Under the pieces are notes generated by a model. The model was not told where the DNA came from. It did not search any database and saw only the letters and a list, made by a program, of their open reading frames with translations. A DNA stretch of 42,091 nt from an uncultured Lachnospiraceae bacterium (GTDB lineage: Bacteria; Bacillota; Clostridia; Lachnospirales; Lachnospiraceae): positions 1 through 42,091 of the forward strand of contig CABSEG010000017.1 of the NCBI GenBank assembly GCA_902476645.1, written 5' to 3'. The position numbers and the translations under genes were made by a program. Shown piece after piece: positions 1 to 7,079 of this stretch; the stretch's first letter is position 1; each line of letters begins with the position of its first letter.

Positions 1-135
1 AAAGATGTTTGAGATCTGTACATAGCCTTCTTTCTTCGCTTTGCTGGCATAATAAGTGTATTTATTTCTGGCCTGACTCTCCCCTGCAAATGCTTCCATT
101 AAATTCTTTTCTGTCTTCGTCCCTTTTAAATCCAT
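1..135 (-). CDS. rbr: Rubrerythrin, N-terminal part (gene runs off the window)
   Basis: Only the first 45 codons are present. The translation starts MDLKGTKTEKNLMEAFAGES and continues with an ARNKYTYYASKAKKEG stretch, the characteristic first helix of rubrerythrin's ferritin-like di-iron domain; the Glu in EAFAGES is in the position of an iron ligand. Rubrerythrins are cytoplasmic peroxidases that protect anaerobes from hydrogen peroxide using a di-iron site and a C-terminal rubredoxin domain; that domain lies outside the window, so it cannot be confirmed. The ATG is preceded by AAAGGAGG. The gene has its own promoter and a perfect palindrome just upstream, which fits peroxide- or metal-controlled expression (inference). 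Confidence 0.9.
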   Translation of the reverse strand, partial: MDLKGTKTEKNLMEAFAGESQARNKYTYYASKAKKEGYVQISNIF

Positions 136-156
136 GATCCTTCCTCCTTTATCAAT

Positions 157-175
157 AACAGTAATTATTACTGTT
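157..175. promoter_or_regulatory. Perfect 19-bp palindromic operator before rubrerythrin
   Basis: AACAGTAATTATTACTGTT is a perfect 9-1-9 inverted repeat placed immediately downstream of the rubrerythrin -10 box, so a bound protein would block initiation. Size, A/T-rich core and target gene fit a Fur/PerR-family repressor (PerR boxes are short A/T-rich palindromes with ATnAT centres). The regulator itself is not in the window, so the assignment is inference. Confidence 0.65.
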
Positions 176-177
176 TT

Positions 178-206
178 ATAATAACATAGAAAGACATGCT
201 TGTCAA
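178..206 (-). promoter_or_regulatory. Promoter of rubrerythrin
   Basis: On the minus strand, TTGACA (206-201) and TATTAT (183-178) are separated by 17 bases, a near-consensus sigma-A promoter. The start site falls within the palindrome at 157-175. Confidence 0.75.
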
Positions 207-240
207 TGCATTTTATCAAAATAAAGAATTTCTTTTTTCT

Positions 241-265
241 GGAAAAGAAAAAGACGCCGCCGTCT
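241..265 (-). terminator. Terminator after tmRNA
   Basis: On the minus strand a short AGACG/CGTCT hairpin with a 4-base loop (252-265) is followed by TTTTTCTTTTCC. It lies 12 bases past the mature tmRNA 3' end. Confidence 0.6.
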
Positions 266-276
266 GGCAACGCCTA

Positions 277-617
277 TGGAGTAGACGAGAATCGAACTCG
301 TGTCCGAAAGCCCCTCCCATGTACTTCTACTATCATAGTCTGTTCTTTTTCCTTCCCTCCGCCATACGAAAACAGACATTCTTATGGGTTTAGTAGCTTC
401 ATGATACATCTACCGGCTCAAAGCTTTGCCGGTAAGGTTTCTCACATGATCGACGCCAGATTCTTAAGGTGTGAGTGCCCTAAGGCTGACGGCAGCAATT
501 AGGCTGCTGCTAACGCGTAATTATCGTCTGCGTTTATATTTAAGTTTGCGATTTGACGCATCGGCCTGCGGATAGCTTCTCCATCTTCAGAACCCCCGTC
601 GAAACCTTTACTACCCC
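277..617 (-). ncRNA. ssrA: tmRNA (SsrA)
   Basis: Transfer-messenger RNA, which rescues stalled ribosomes together with SmpB. The ends form a tRNA-Ala-like acceptor: GGGGTAG at the 5' end pairs with CTACTCC at the 3' end, with the G-U wobble at the third pair that alanyl-tRNA synthetase recognises. The T-arm contains GTTCGATTC. No CCA is encoded. The internal reading frame (549 down to 499) gives the tag ANLNINADDNYALAAA followed by TAA; the DDNYALAA-type ending is the usual degradation signal of Firmicutes tags. The gene sits directly downstream of smpB in genome orientation but has its own promoter. Confidence 0.95.
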
Positions 618-650
618 GTATGAGATCGTATTGGTTTGCAGACTGTCTCT

Positions 651-679
651 ATTATAAGAGACGGCAGGCGCTTTGTCAA
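651..679 (-). promoter_or_regulatory. Consensus promoter of ssrA
   Basis: TTGACA (679-674), exactly 17 bases, TATAAT (656-651) on the minus strand: a perfect consensus sigma-A promoter, as expected for an abundant stable RNA. The start would be near 644, leaving a leader of about 27 bases to be removed from the mature 5' end at 617. Confidence 0.85.
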
Positions 680-708
680 GCACCTGCATAAATTCCCAAT
701 TTTTATTT

Positions 709-1176
709 TTATGCCCCCAGATGTACTTTGAATTCCCTCTGGGCTTCTCGTTTCATATCCTTTTTAGCAATATCCTGTCTCTTATCATAGTTTTTCTTTC
801 CTCTGGCCAGACCGATTTCCACCTTTGCCAGACTACCTTTAAAATAGACTTTCAAAGGTACGATCGTCAGACCTTTCTCCGCAATTTTTCCAGTCATCTT
901 ATTGATTTCATAGGCGTGCAGCAAAAGCTTACGCACCCGCAACGGATCTTTATTAAAAATATTTCCCTTCTCATAGGGACTGATATTCATTCCATAGATA
1001 TATACCTCCCCTTGTTCAATTCGAACAAAGGACTCTTTGATACTGCATTTTCCCATCCGCAGAGACTTTACCTCGGTCCCGTGCAAAGCGATGCCTGCTT
1101 CCCAGGTATCCTCAATAAAGTAATCGTGATACGCCTTCTTATTATTGGCAATCAATTTCATATTGTCTTTACTCAT
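709..1176 (-). CDS. smpB: SsrA-binding protein SmpB
   Basis: A 155-residue RNA-binding protein that delivers tmRNA to stalled ribosomes. It begins MSKDNMKLIANNKKAYHDYF, followed by the family-typical EAGIALHGTEVKSLR and SIKESFVRIEQGEVYIYGMNI stretches and the basic C-terminal tail with GKKNYDKRQDIAKKD that reaches the decoding centre. The reading frame is open further upstream, but the ATG at 1176 has an AAGGGGGAG site and matches the family N-terminus. Its start overlaps the end of rnr by 8 bases (ATGAGTAA), which suggests translational coupling. With ssrA downstream this is the classic secG-rnr-smpB-ssrA order. Confidence 0.96.
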   Translation of the reverse strand: MSKDNMKLIANNKKAYHDYFIEDTWEAGIALHGTEVKSLRMGKCSIKESFVRIEQGEVYIYGMNISPYEKGNIFNKDPLRVRKLLLHAYEINKMTGKIAEKGLTIVPLKVYFKGSLAKVEIGLARGKKNYDKRQDIAKKDMKREAQREFKVHLGA

Positions 1177-3313
1177 CCAACTCTCCCCCTTCTTCTGCCA
1201 GCTCAAAGTCAATTGTGCGGGCATCCTTATCTGCTCCCAGAACCCGAACCTTGATTTTTTCTCCCAGCTTAAAGGTGCGGCCGGTATCAGCTCCCACCAT
1301 CTCATAAGTCTCTTCTTGGTAATAATAGCGGTCGTCATACAAATGAGTTACATGGATCATTCCCTCCACGGTATTGGACAGCTCCACATAAAAACCCCAG
1401 GTGGTGATGCTGGAGATCACTCCTTCAAACACTTCACCCACATGAGCTTCCATATACTCTGCCTTTTTCATTTTTTCTGTTTCTCTCTCTGCCTCATCTG
1501 CTCTTCTTTCCATATTGCTGGACTGTTCCGCCACCTCAGGCAAAATTTTTTCATAATGCAAAATCCGCTGCTCATCCATCCTTCCCCTCAGATTATCCTT
1601 GATGATTCGGTGAATCTGCAAGTCAGGATAGCGCCGGATTGGAGACGTAAAGTGGCAGTAATACTGAGCTGCCAATCCAAAATGTCCGCTGCATTCCGCC
1701 GTGTATTTAGCCCGCTTCATGCTGCGCAGAGTCAGGCGGCTGATGAGCGCTTCCTCTGGAAGGTCCTCAATCCGGGCAAGCAGCTTTTGCAGCTCTTTGG
1801 GATGAATTTCATCTCTCCCGTTTTTTATGGAGTATCCAAAATTATGGATAAACATGGCCAATTGTCGGATCTTTTCCGGGTCCGGTGTCTCATGGGTACG
1901 ATACAAAAAGGGAAGTCCCTGCCAATAATAGTCCTGTGCCACCGTCTCATTGGCCAGCAGCATAAAGTCCTCGATAATCTTGGTAGCCACGTTCCTGTCA
2001 TAAGGGCGAATCTCCAATGGTCTTCCCTGCTGATCCAACTGAATCTTGGATTCCGGAAAGTCAAAGTCAATAGATCCCCGCTTTCTTCTCTTCTCTCTCA
2101 AAATTCCGGACAGTTTCTCCATTCTCTGAAACATGGGCACCAGCCCGTTGTATCTTTGGATCTCTTCCGCATCCCGGTTTTCCAGTATTTTCTTTACGCT
2201 GGTATAGGTCATGCGTTGATCTACCCGGATTACAGTCTCTGCAATCCGGTGATTCACCACATTTCCCTTTTGATCAATGTCCATGATACAGCTTAATGCC
2301 AGTCGGTCGACTCCCTGGTTCAAAGAACAAATTCCATTGGATAGTCTATGAGGAAGCATAGGGATGACCCTGTCCACCAGATAGACGCTGGTGCCCCGCT
2401 TCAGTGCCTCCCGATCCAGAGCGCTTCCTTCCTGCACATAATTCGTCACATCCGCAATATGAACCCCAAGTCGATAAAAATCCCCTTCTTCCGTAAGGGA
2501 AACCGCATCGTCCAAATCCTTGGCGTCTTCCCCATCAATGGTCACCATCTGCCAATCTCTTAGATCTAGCCGCCCTTCCAAATCCGCCGGAATCACTTCA
2601 TCTTTCACCCGTTCTGCCCGATTCAGCACCTTCTCCGGAAAGGAAGCGGGCAAATCGTAAGCATAAACAATGGATAAAATATCCGTTCCGGGATCATTCA
2701 CATGGCCGATAATCTCTTCCACCTTTCCTTTCGGACTTTTACTCTTGGAGCCATAGCTGGTAAGCTTTACCAAAACCTTGTGTCCGTTCACAGCTCCTCT
2801 GGCAGCCTCCAGCGGGATGAAAATATCTCTCGTAATGCGTGGATTGTCCGGCACCACAAACCCAAAGTTTTTGCTCTGCTGGTAGGTACCCACCAATTCC
2901 TGGATCGCATGTTCCAAAATCTGAACTACGCTTCCCTCTTTTCGCTTTCCCGTTCTTTCCGGATGAATTGCCACCTTAACCGTATCGCCGTGAAGCGCAC
3001 CCATAGTGGAGGATTCGGAAATAAAGATATCTTCCTCACTGCCTTCCACCTCCACAAAACCGAATCCTCTGGAATTTCCCACAAAGGTTCCCGTCAGATA
3101 GGTATCTTTGGCAATCTGATATTTTCCCCGCTTGGACACTTCAATTTTTCCCTCACTTAACAGGGAATCCAGTACTTCCTCCAGTTCTCCCCTTCGTTCT
3201 CTCGGAACCTGCATAAGGATAGCCAGTTCCTTAATCTTCATGGGTACATATTTTTTATCATGCATCAGGTCTTCTACGACCTTTTTTCTCTTTTCTAACA
3301 GCTCTTTTTCCAT
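1169..3313 (-). CDS. rnr: Ribonuclease R
   Basis: A 714-residue 3'-to-5' exoribonuclease of the RNB family that degrades structured RNA and takes part in tmRNA-linked mRNA decay. In order: an N-terminal winged-helix segment (about 1-70), two cold-shock-like OB domains (about 70-230), the RNB catalytic domain starting near the TIDGEDAKDLDDAVSL motif with its metal-binding aspartates, and a C-terminal S1 domain (GEVFEGVISSITTWGFYVEL). I place the start at the ATG at 3313 (MEKELLEKRKK). A GTG at 3355 would add 14 residues, but it lies inside the terminator hairpin behind secG and has no usable ribosome binding site; the site for 3313 is itself weak (AGAGAGAG). Confidence 0.95.
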   Translation of the reverse strand: MEKELLEKRKKVVEDLMHDKKYVPMKIKELAILMQVPRERRGELEEVLDSLLSEGKIEVSKRGKYQIAKDTYLTGTFVGNSRGFGFVEVEGSEEDIFISESSTMGALHGDTVKVAIHPERTGKRKEGSVVQILEHAIQELVGTYQQSKNFGFVVPDNPRITRDIFIPLEAARGAVNGHKVLVKLTSYGSKSKSPKGKVEEIIGHVNDPGTDILSIVYAYDLPASFPEKVLNRAERVKDEVIPADLEGRLDLRDWQMVTIDGEDAKDLDDAVSLTEEGDFYRLGVHIADVTNYVQEGSALDREALKRGTSVYLVDRVIPMLPHRLSNGICSLNQGVDRLALSCIMDIDQKGNVVNHRIAETVIRVDQRMTYTSVKKILENRDAEEIQRYNGLVPMFQRMEKLSGILREKRRKRGSIDFDFPESKIQLDQQGRPLEIRPYDRNVATKIIEDFMLLANETVAQDYYWQGLPFLYRTHETPDPEKIRQLAMFIHNFGYSIKNGRDEIHPKELQKLLARIEDLPEEALISRLTLRSMKRAKYTAECSGHFGLAAQYYCHFTSPIRRYPDLQIHRIIKDNLRGRMDEQRILHYEKILPEVAEQSSNMERRADEAERETEKMKKAEYMEAHVGEVFEGVISSITTWGFYVELSNTVEGMIHVTHLYDDRYYYQEETYEMVGADTGRTFKLGEKIKVRVLGADKDARTIDFELAEEGGELDE

Positions 3314-3343
3314 CTCTCTCTCTTTCAGGCCTGATTCTTTTTC

Positions 3344-3378
3344 AAACAAAAACACCCTTGCAGGCCTTGCAAGAGTGT
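3344..3378 (-). terminator. Terminator between secG and rnr
   Basis: On the minus strand ACAC-T-CTTGCA (3378-3368) pairs with TGCAAG-G-GTGT (3362-3352) around a 5-base loop, followed by TTTTTGTTT. It should reduce read-through from secG into rnr, and its position argues against the upstream GTG as the rnr start. Confidence 0.7.
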
Positions 3379-3411
3379 CTCAGTGTACCAAATTCCAGTT
3401 TCATCCAGTCC

Positions 3412-3648
3412 TTAGAAATTTAAGTTTAACACGACCGCCAATACAATAAACGCAATCGCCATGAACTTTGTCGATTTTACTAAAGCACCTTCCATGGAAC
3501 GTCCTTTATTCTTACCCCAGTAGGTATCAGAGATACCCTGGATCGTACCAAGCCCTGCCTGTTTGCCTTCCTGCATCAGCACGATGACGGTCAATGCGAT
3601 ACAATCTAATATAAAGATTATGGTAAGAACAATTCTCAAGATCTCCAT
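3412..3648 (-). CDS. secG: Protein translocase subunit SecG
   Basis: A 78-residue inner-membrane component of the SecYEG channel. Two hydrophobic segments (about 3-23 and 57-76) flank a loop with QEGKQAGLGTIQGISDTYWGKNKGRSMEG, the conserved glycine-rich cytoplasmic loop of SecG; length is typical. The ATG follows GGAGGTG. It sits between eno and rnr as in many Firmicutes and has its own promoter at 3676-3704. Confidence 0.93.
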   Translation of the reverse strand: MEILRIVLTIIFILDCIALTVIVLMQEGKQAGLGTIQGISDTYWGKNKGRSMEGALVKSTKFMAIAFIVLAVVLNLNF

Positions 3649-3675
3649 CTCTACACCTCCGTTTCAAACAAAGAT

Positions 3676-3704
3676 AGTGTATCATAGGGATGGGACAATG
3701 TCAA
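3676..3704 (-). promoter_or_regulatory. Promoter of secG
   Basis: TTGACA (3704-3699), 17 bases, TACACT (3681-3676) on the minus strand. The -35 box abuts the stop codon of eno, so secG has its own start besides any read-through. Confidence 0.7.
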
Positions 3705-4955
3705 TTAGATTTCTTCCTCAATTCTCAATAATTGGTTATACTTCGCCACTCGTTCAGATCTGCAAGGAGCTCCTGTCTTGATCTGCCCTGCCCCAGTTGC
3801 CACTGCGATATCCGCGATGATCGTGTCCTCCGTCTCGCCGGAGCGATGAGAAATAATGGTCCGATAGCCGGCTTCCTTTGCCATCTGGATGGCCTCCATA
3901 GCTTCACTTAAGGTTCCAATCTGATTGACCTTAATTAAAATAGCGTTGGCGGCCTTCAATTCAATCCCCTTCTTCAGCCGTTCCGTATTTGTGACGAACA
4001 AGTCGTCTCCCACCAGCTGAATCCGGTCTCCCAGCACATCGGTCATTCTCTGCCACCCCGCCCAGTCATCCTCAAATAACCCGTCTTCAATGGATACAAT
4101 GGGATACTGTTTCACCAGCTTCTCATAGTAGCTGACCATCTCATCGGAAGAACGTCGGATCCCTTCTCCCGGGAAGTAATACTGGCCTGTCTCTTCCTCA
4201 TACAACTCACTGGCCGCCGCATCCAGAGCAATAACAATATCTTCCTTCATCTCGTATCCGGCCTGTTCCACAGACTCCACGATCAAGTCCAAAACCGCCT
4301 CGGAATTGGGCAGATTAGGAGCAAACCCCCCTTCATCTCCCACCCCTGTGGAAAGTCCTCTCTCTGTCAAAAGATGCTTCAGGGTGTGATAGATTTCCGA
4401 GCACATACGAAGCCCCTCAGAAAAGTCATCCGCCCCCACGGGCATGATCATAAACTCCTGCAGATCTACCGTATTGTCTGCATGACATCCGCCATTTAAG
4501 ATGTTCATCATAGGAACCGGCATTTTATGGCCGCAGCATCCGCCCAAGTAACGATATAGAGGAATTTGCAGTGTCTTTGCCGCTGCATTGGCTGCGGCCA
4601 TAGACACGCCCAGGATAGCATTGGCTCCCAGGCTGGATTTGTTTTTCGTTCCATCTGCCCTCCTTAACAGTTCATCCAGATGTACCTGATCCAGCACATT
4701 TTCTCCGATCACCGTATCTGCCAGAATGGTATTAACAAAGTGTACTGCCCTGGTAACACCCAGTCCCCGGTAGCGGTCTTCTTCCCCATCCCGTATTTCC
4801 ACTGCCTCAAACTGTCCTGTGCTTGCTCCCGACGGAACAGCGGCTCTCCCAACCGCTCCTCCTTCCGCCAGCATTTCTACCTCAACCGTGGGATTTCCTC
4901 GGGAATCCAGGATTTCTCTTGCGAATACATCAATGATTGGTACAAACCGATGCAT
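3705..4955 (-). CDS. eno: Enolase
   Basis: A 416-residue glycolytic enzyme converting 2-phosphoglycerate to phosphoenolpyruvate. It contains DVFAREILDSRGNPTVEVE near the start, the SGASTGQFEAVE loop, GVGDEGGFAPN, the metal ligands in ALDAAASE, SIEDGLFEDDW and VGDDLFVTN, and the catalytic SHRSGETEDTIIADIAVA motif. The ATG at 4955 is used because it has an AAGGAGGTG site and gives the family N-terminus; the frame stays open for 12 more codons upstream. gpmI lies upstream and secG downstream, so the lower-glycolysis genes are together here, interrupted by a small unknown gene. Confidence 0.97.
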   Translation of the reverse strand: MHRFVPIIDVFAREILDSRGNPTVEVEMLAEGGAVGRAAVPSGASTGQFEAVEIRDGEEDRYRGLGVTRAVHFVNTILADTVIGENVLDQVHLDELLRRADGTKNKSSLGANAILGVSMAAANAAAKTLQIPLYRYLGGCCGHKMPVPMMNILNGGCHADNTVDLQEFMIMPVGADDFSEGLRMCSEIYHTLKHLLTERGLSTGVGDEGGFAPNLPNSEAVLDLIVESVEQAGYEMKEDIVIALDAAASELYEEETGQYYFPGEGIRRSSDEMVSYYEKLVKQYPIVSIEDGLFEDDWAGWQRMTDVLGDRIQLVGDDLFVTNTERLKKGIELKAANAILIKVNQIGTLSEAMEAIQMAKEAGYRTIISHRSGETEDTIIADIAVATGAGQIKTGAPCRSERVAKYNQLLRIEEEI

Positions 4956-5037
4956 GAAAAAACACACCTCCTTCCCGGATAGTGTGTCCATTTCCCTGGA
5001 TATTATGAAGACGAGATCAAAAGGAAGCGAAATGTTT

Positions 5038-5349
5038 CTACTGGAGGAGGGGCCGCATTTCTTCTGTAATTTTCCCCTGCACCCTGCTGGATGTCAAAAG
5101 ATGAAACAGCCGCTCCATGGCAGGATCCTGTTCGCAGACCTGCTTTCTCTCTTCTAAGAGAGGAATCAGCCAGGCCTGAAGCTCCTCTACCCGCTCTATG
5201 CCAACCGTCTGTTCCAGCATTTTCTCAAGATCCAGCTTCCGAAGCGCATAGGCGCAGGCATAGCAAAACTCTCCTTCGGAGATGATGGGGCTTGGATTCT
5301 TACAGGTGATTTTAATTTGAACTGCTTGCTTTACCAGATCTAAGATCAT
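5038..5349 (-). CDS. Small hypothetical protein between gpmI and eno
   Basis: A 103-residue protein I do not recognise. It starts MILDLVKQAVQIKITCKNPS, has a CYAC pair of cysteines in the first half (EGEFCYACAYALRKLDLEK), and the rest looks helical and charged (EELQAWLIPLLEERKQ). No signal peptide or membrane segment. The ATG at 5349 follows AAAGGAG at good spacing. It lies between gpmI (86 bases upstream) and eno (82 bases downstream) in the same orientation. A role in glycolysis is not implied by anything in the protein itself. Confidence 0.65.
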   Translation of the reverse strand: MILDLVKQAVQIKITCKNPSPIISEGEFCYACAYALRKLDLEKMLEQTVGIERVEELQAWLIPLLEERKQVCEQDPAMERLFHLLTSSRVQGKITEEMRPLLQ

Positions 5350-5370
5350 ATGTGTGTTCTCCTTTACCAA

Positions 5371-5418
5371 TGAGAAAGAGACCCTGGAGGGAAAATTTCC
5401 TTCTCCCTTCCAAGGTCT
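5371..5418 (-). terminator. Likely terminator after gpmI
   Basis: On the minus strand AGACC-TGGA-GGGA arms (from 5418) pair with TCCC-TCCA-GGTCT (to 5379), followed by the U-rich CTTTCTC. The hairpin lies 18 bases past the gpmI stop and directly before the ribosome binding site of the next gene, so it could also act as an attenuator. Confidence 0.5.
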
Positions 5419-5435
5419 TCCACTGAATGCTGATT

Positions 5436-6977
5436 CTACTTACGAACCAGCAGAGAGGTTCCTGTCATTTCTGCCGGCTGCTTCATTCCCATCAATTCAA
5501 TTAATGTGGGGGCAATATCTGCCAGGCAGCCCCCCTCTCTCAAAGTATAAGAGGGATCGCAGTTTACCAGGATAAAGGGCACCGGGTTGGTGGTGTGGGC
5601 TGTGAAAGGTGCCCCTGTGGTGTAGTCCACCAGCTGCTCTGCATTTCCGTGATCCGCGCAGATAAACATCTGTCCGTCCACTTCTTTGATCGCTTCTACA
5701 GCTCTTCCCACACAAGCATCCACTGCCTCCACCGCCTTGATAGCGGCTGCCTCTATTCCAGTGTGTCCAACCATATCCGGATTCGCGAAGTTTATAATGA
5801 TCACATCGTATTGATCTGACTTAATAGCCTCCACAAGCCTGTCACAAACCTCATATGCGCTCATCTCAGGCTGCAGATCATAGGTGGCTACCTTAGGAGA
5901 TTTCACCAAAATCCTGTCTTCGCCCGGATTGGGTTCCTCCACCCCTCCATTAAAGAAGAAGGTCACATGAGCATACTTCTCCGTCTCTGCGATTCTGGCC
6001 TGGGTTTTATGGTTTGCAGCCAAAAACTCTCCAAATGTATTTGTGATGGATACCTTGTGAAAAGCAACTTCCTTATTCGGAATCGTCTCATCGTATTCCG
6101 TAAAGCAAATGTAAGTCACATCCAATCTGTCTCCCCGGTCAAATCCGGAAAAATCATCCGCACAGAAAGCTCTGGTAATCTCTCTTGCACGGTCCGGGCG
6201 GAAGTTAAAGAAAATGATGGAATCCTGATCCTGGATTCTGGCCACTGGCTTTCCATCCTTTTCCACTACTGCCGGGAGGACAAACTCATCGTTTTTGCCG
6301 GCATCATAGGACTGCTGCACGGCCTGAGAACCGCCCAGGGCTTTCACGCCTTCTCCCTTGACCATTGCCTTGTAGGCCAGTTCCACACGATCCCAGCGAT
6401 TATCTCGATCCATGGCATAGTAGCGTCCCATTACCGTGGCAATCTCTCCTACGCCGATTTCTTTCATCTTTGCTTCCAGTTCCTCCACAAATCCTTTTCC
6501 GGAGGTTGGCGGCGTATCTCTTCCGTCCAGGAAACAATGTACGTAAACCTTTGTAAGCCCTTCTCTTTTGGCCAACTCCAGCAGTCCATAGAGATGGGTG
6601 TTATGGCTGTGCACGCCTCCATCGGATAAAAGTCCGAATAAGTGAAGCGCACTGTCCTTTTCTTTTGCATTGGCTACGGCCTTTAACAGTGCTTCATTCT
6701 TAAAAAAGTCCCCATCCTGGATCTCTTTTGTGATTCTGGTCAATTCCTGGTACACAATTCGCCCTGCGCCCATATTCAGATGTCCGACCTCAGAGTTTCC
6801 CATCTGTCCCTCAGGCAGTCCCACGGCCATACCGCTGGCGTTTCCCTTAACAAATGGACACTCTGCCATCAGCTTATCCATCACAGGGGTCTTTGCCTCT
6901 GCCACCGCATTTCCCTCTGTCTTCTCATTCAGTCCATATCCGTCAAGAATCATTAAAACTGTAGGTTTCTTACTCAT
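5436..6977 (-). CDS. gpmI: 2,3-bisphosphoglycerate-independent phosphoglycerate mutase
   Basis: A 513-residue Mn-dependent mutase of the alkaline phosphatase superfamily interconverting 3- and 2-phosphoglycerate. The first metal-binding Asp is in LMILDGYG (residue 12), the phosphorylated Ser is residue 62 in GQMGNSEVGHLNMGAGR, and later ligands are in NFANPDMVGHTG and ICADHGNAEQL. Length matches the family. The ATG at 6977 has an AAAGGAG site; the frame is open for nine more codons upstream. It acts one step before eno. Confidence 0.97.
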   Translation of the reverse strand: MSKKPTVLMILDGYGLNEKTEGNAVAEAKTPVMDKLMAECPFVKGNASGMAVGLPEGQMGNSEVGHLNMGAGRIVYQELTRITKEIQDGDFFKNEALLKAVANAKEKDSALHLFGLLSDGGVHSHNTHLYGLLELAKREGLTKVYVHCFLDGRDTPPTSGKGFVEELEAKMKEIGVGEIATVMGRYYAMDRDNRWDRVELAYKAMVKGEGVKALGGSQAVQQSYDAGKNDEFVLPAVVEKDGKPVARIQDQDSIIFFNFRPDRAREITRAFCADDFSGFDRGDRLDVTYICFTEYDETIPNKEVAFHKVSITNTFGEFLAANHKTQARIAETEKYAHVTFFFNGGVEEPNPGEDRILVKSPKVATYDLQPEMSAYEVCDRLVEAIKSDQYDVIIINFANPDMVGHTGIEAAAIKAVEAVDACVGRAVEAIKEVDGQMFICADHGNAEQLVDYTTGAPFTAHTTNPVPFILVNCDPSYTLREGGCLADIAPTLIELMGMKQPAEMTGTSLLVRK

Positions 6978-7026
6978 TTTGACTTCTCCTTTATATCCAT
7001 TCACTGATGATCTCTTTTACCGACTT

Positions 7027-7064
7027 ATTTTACCTTATTTTTCTCTATTCGTCAACGAGTTGAC
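7027..7064 (-). promoter_or_regulatory. Promoter of gpmI with a small inverted repeat over the -35 box
   Basis: TTGACG (7055-7050), 17 bases, TAAAAT (7032-7027) on the minus strand. The -35 box is half of GTCAACGAGTTGAC (7051-7064), a perfect 6-2-6 inverted repeat that could be an operator; it has no U-tract and so is not a clear terminator. Confidence 0.6.
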
Positions 7065-7079
7065 AGGGCCCGTTTTCTT

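Noticed and set aside
1145..2296. 383-codon plus-strand ORF opposite rnr
   Set aside because: Antisense to a clear RNase R gene; no ribosome binding site and a composition typical of an antisense shadow.
3314..3355. GTG start giving a longer RNase R
   Set aside because: The GTG is part of the terminator hairpin after secG and lacks a spaced ribosome binding site.
5967..6629. 220-codon plus-strand ORF opposite gpmI
   Set aside because: Lies fully inside gpmI on the opposite strand with no family resemblance.
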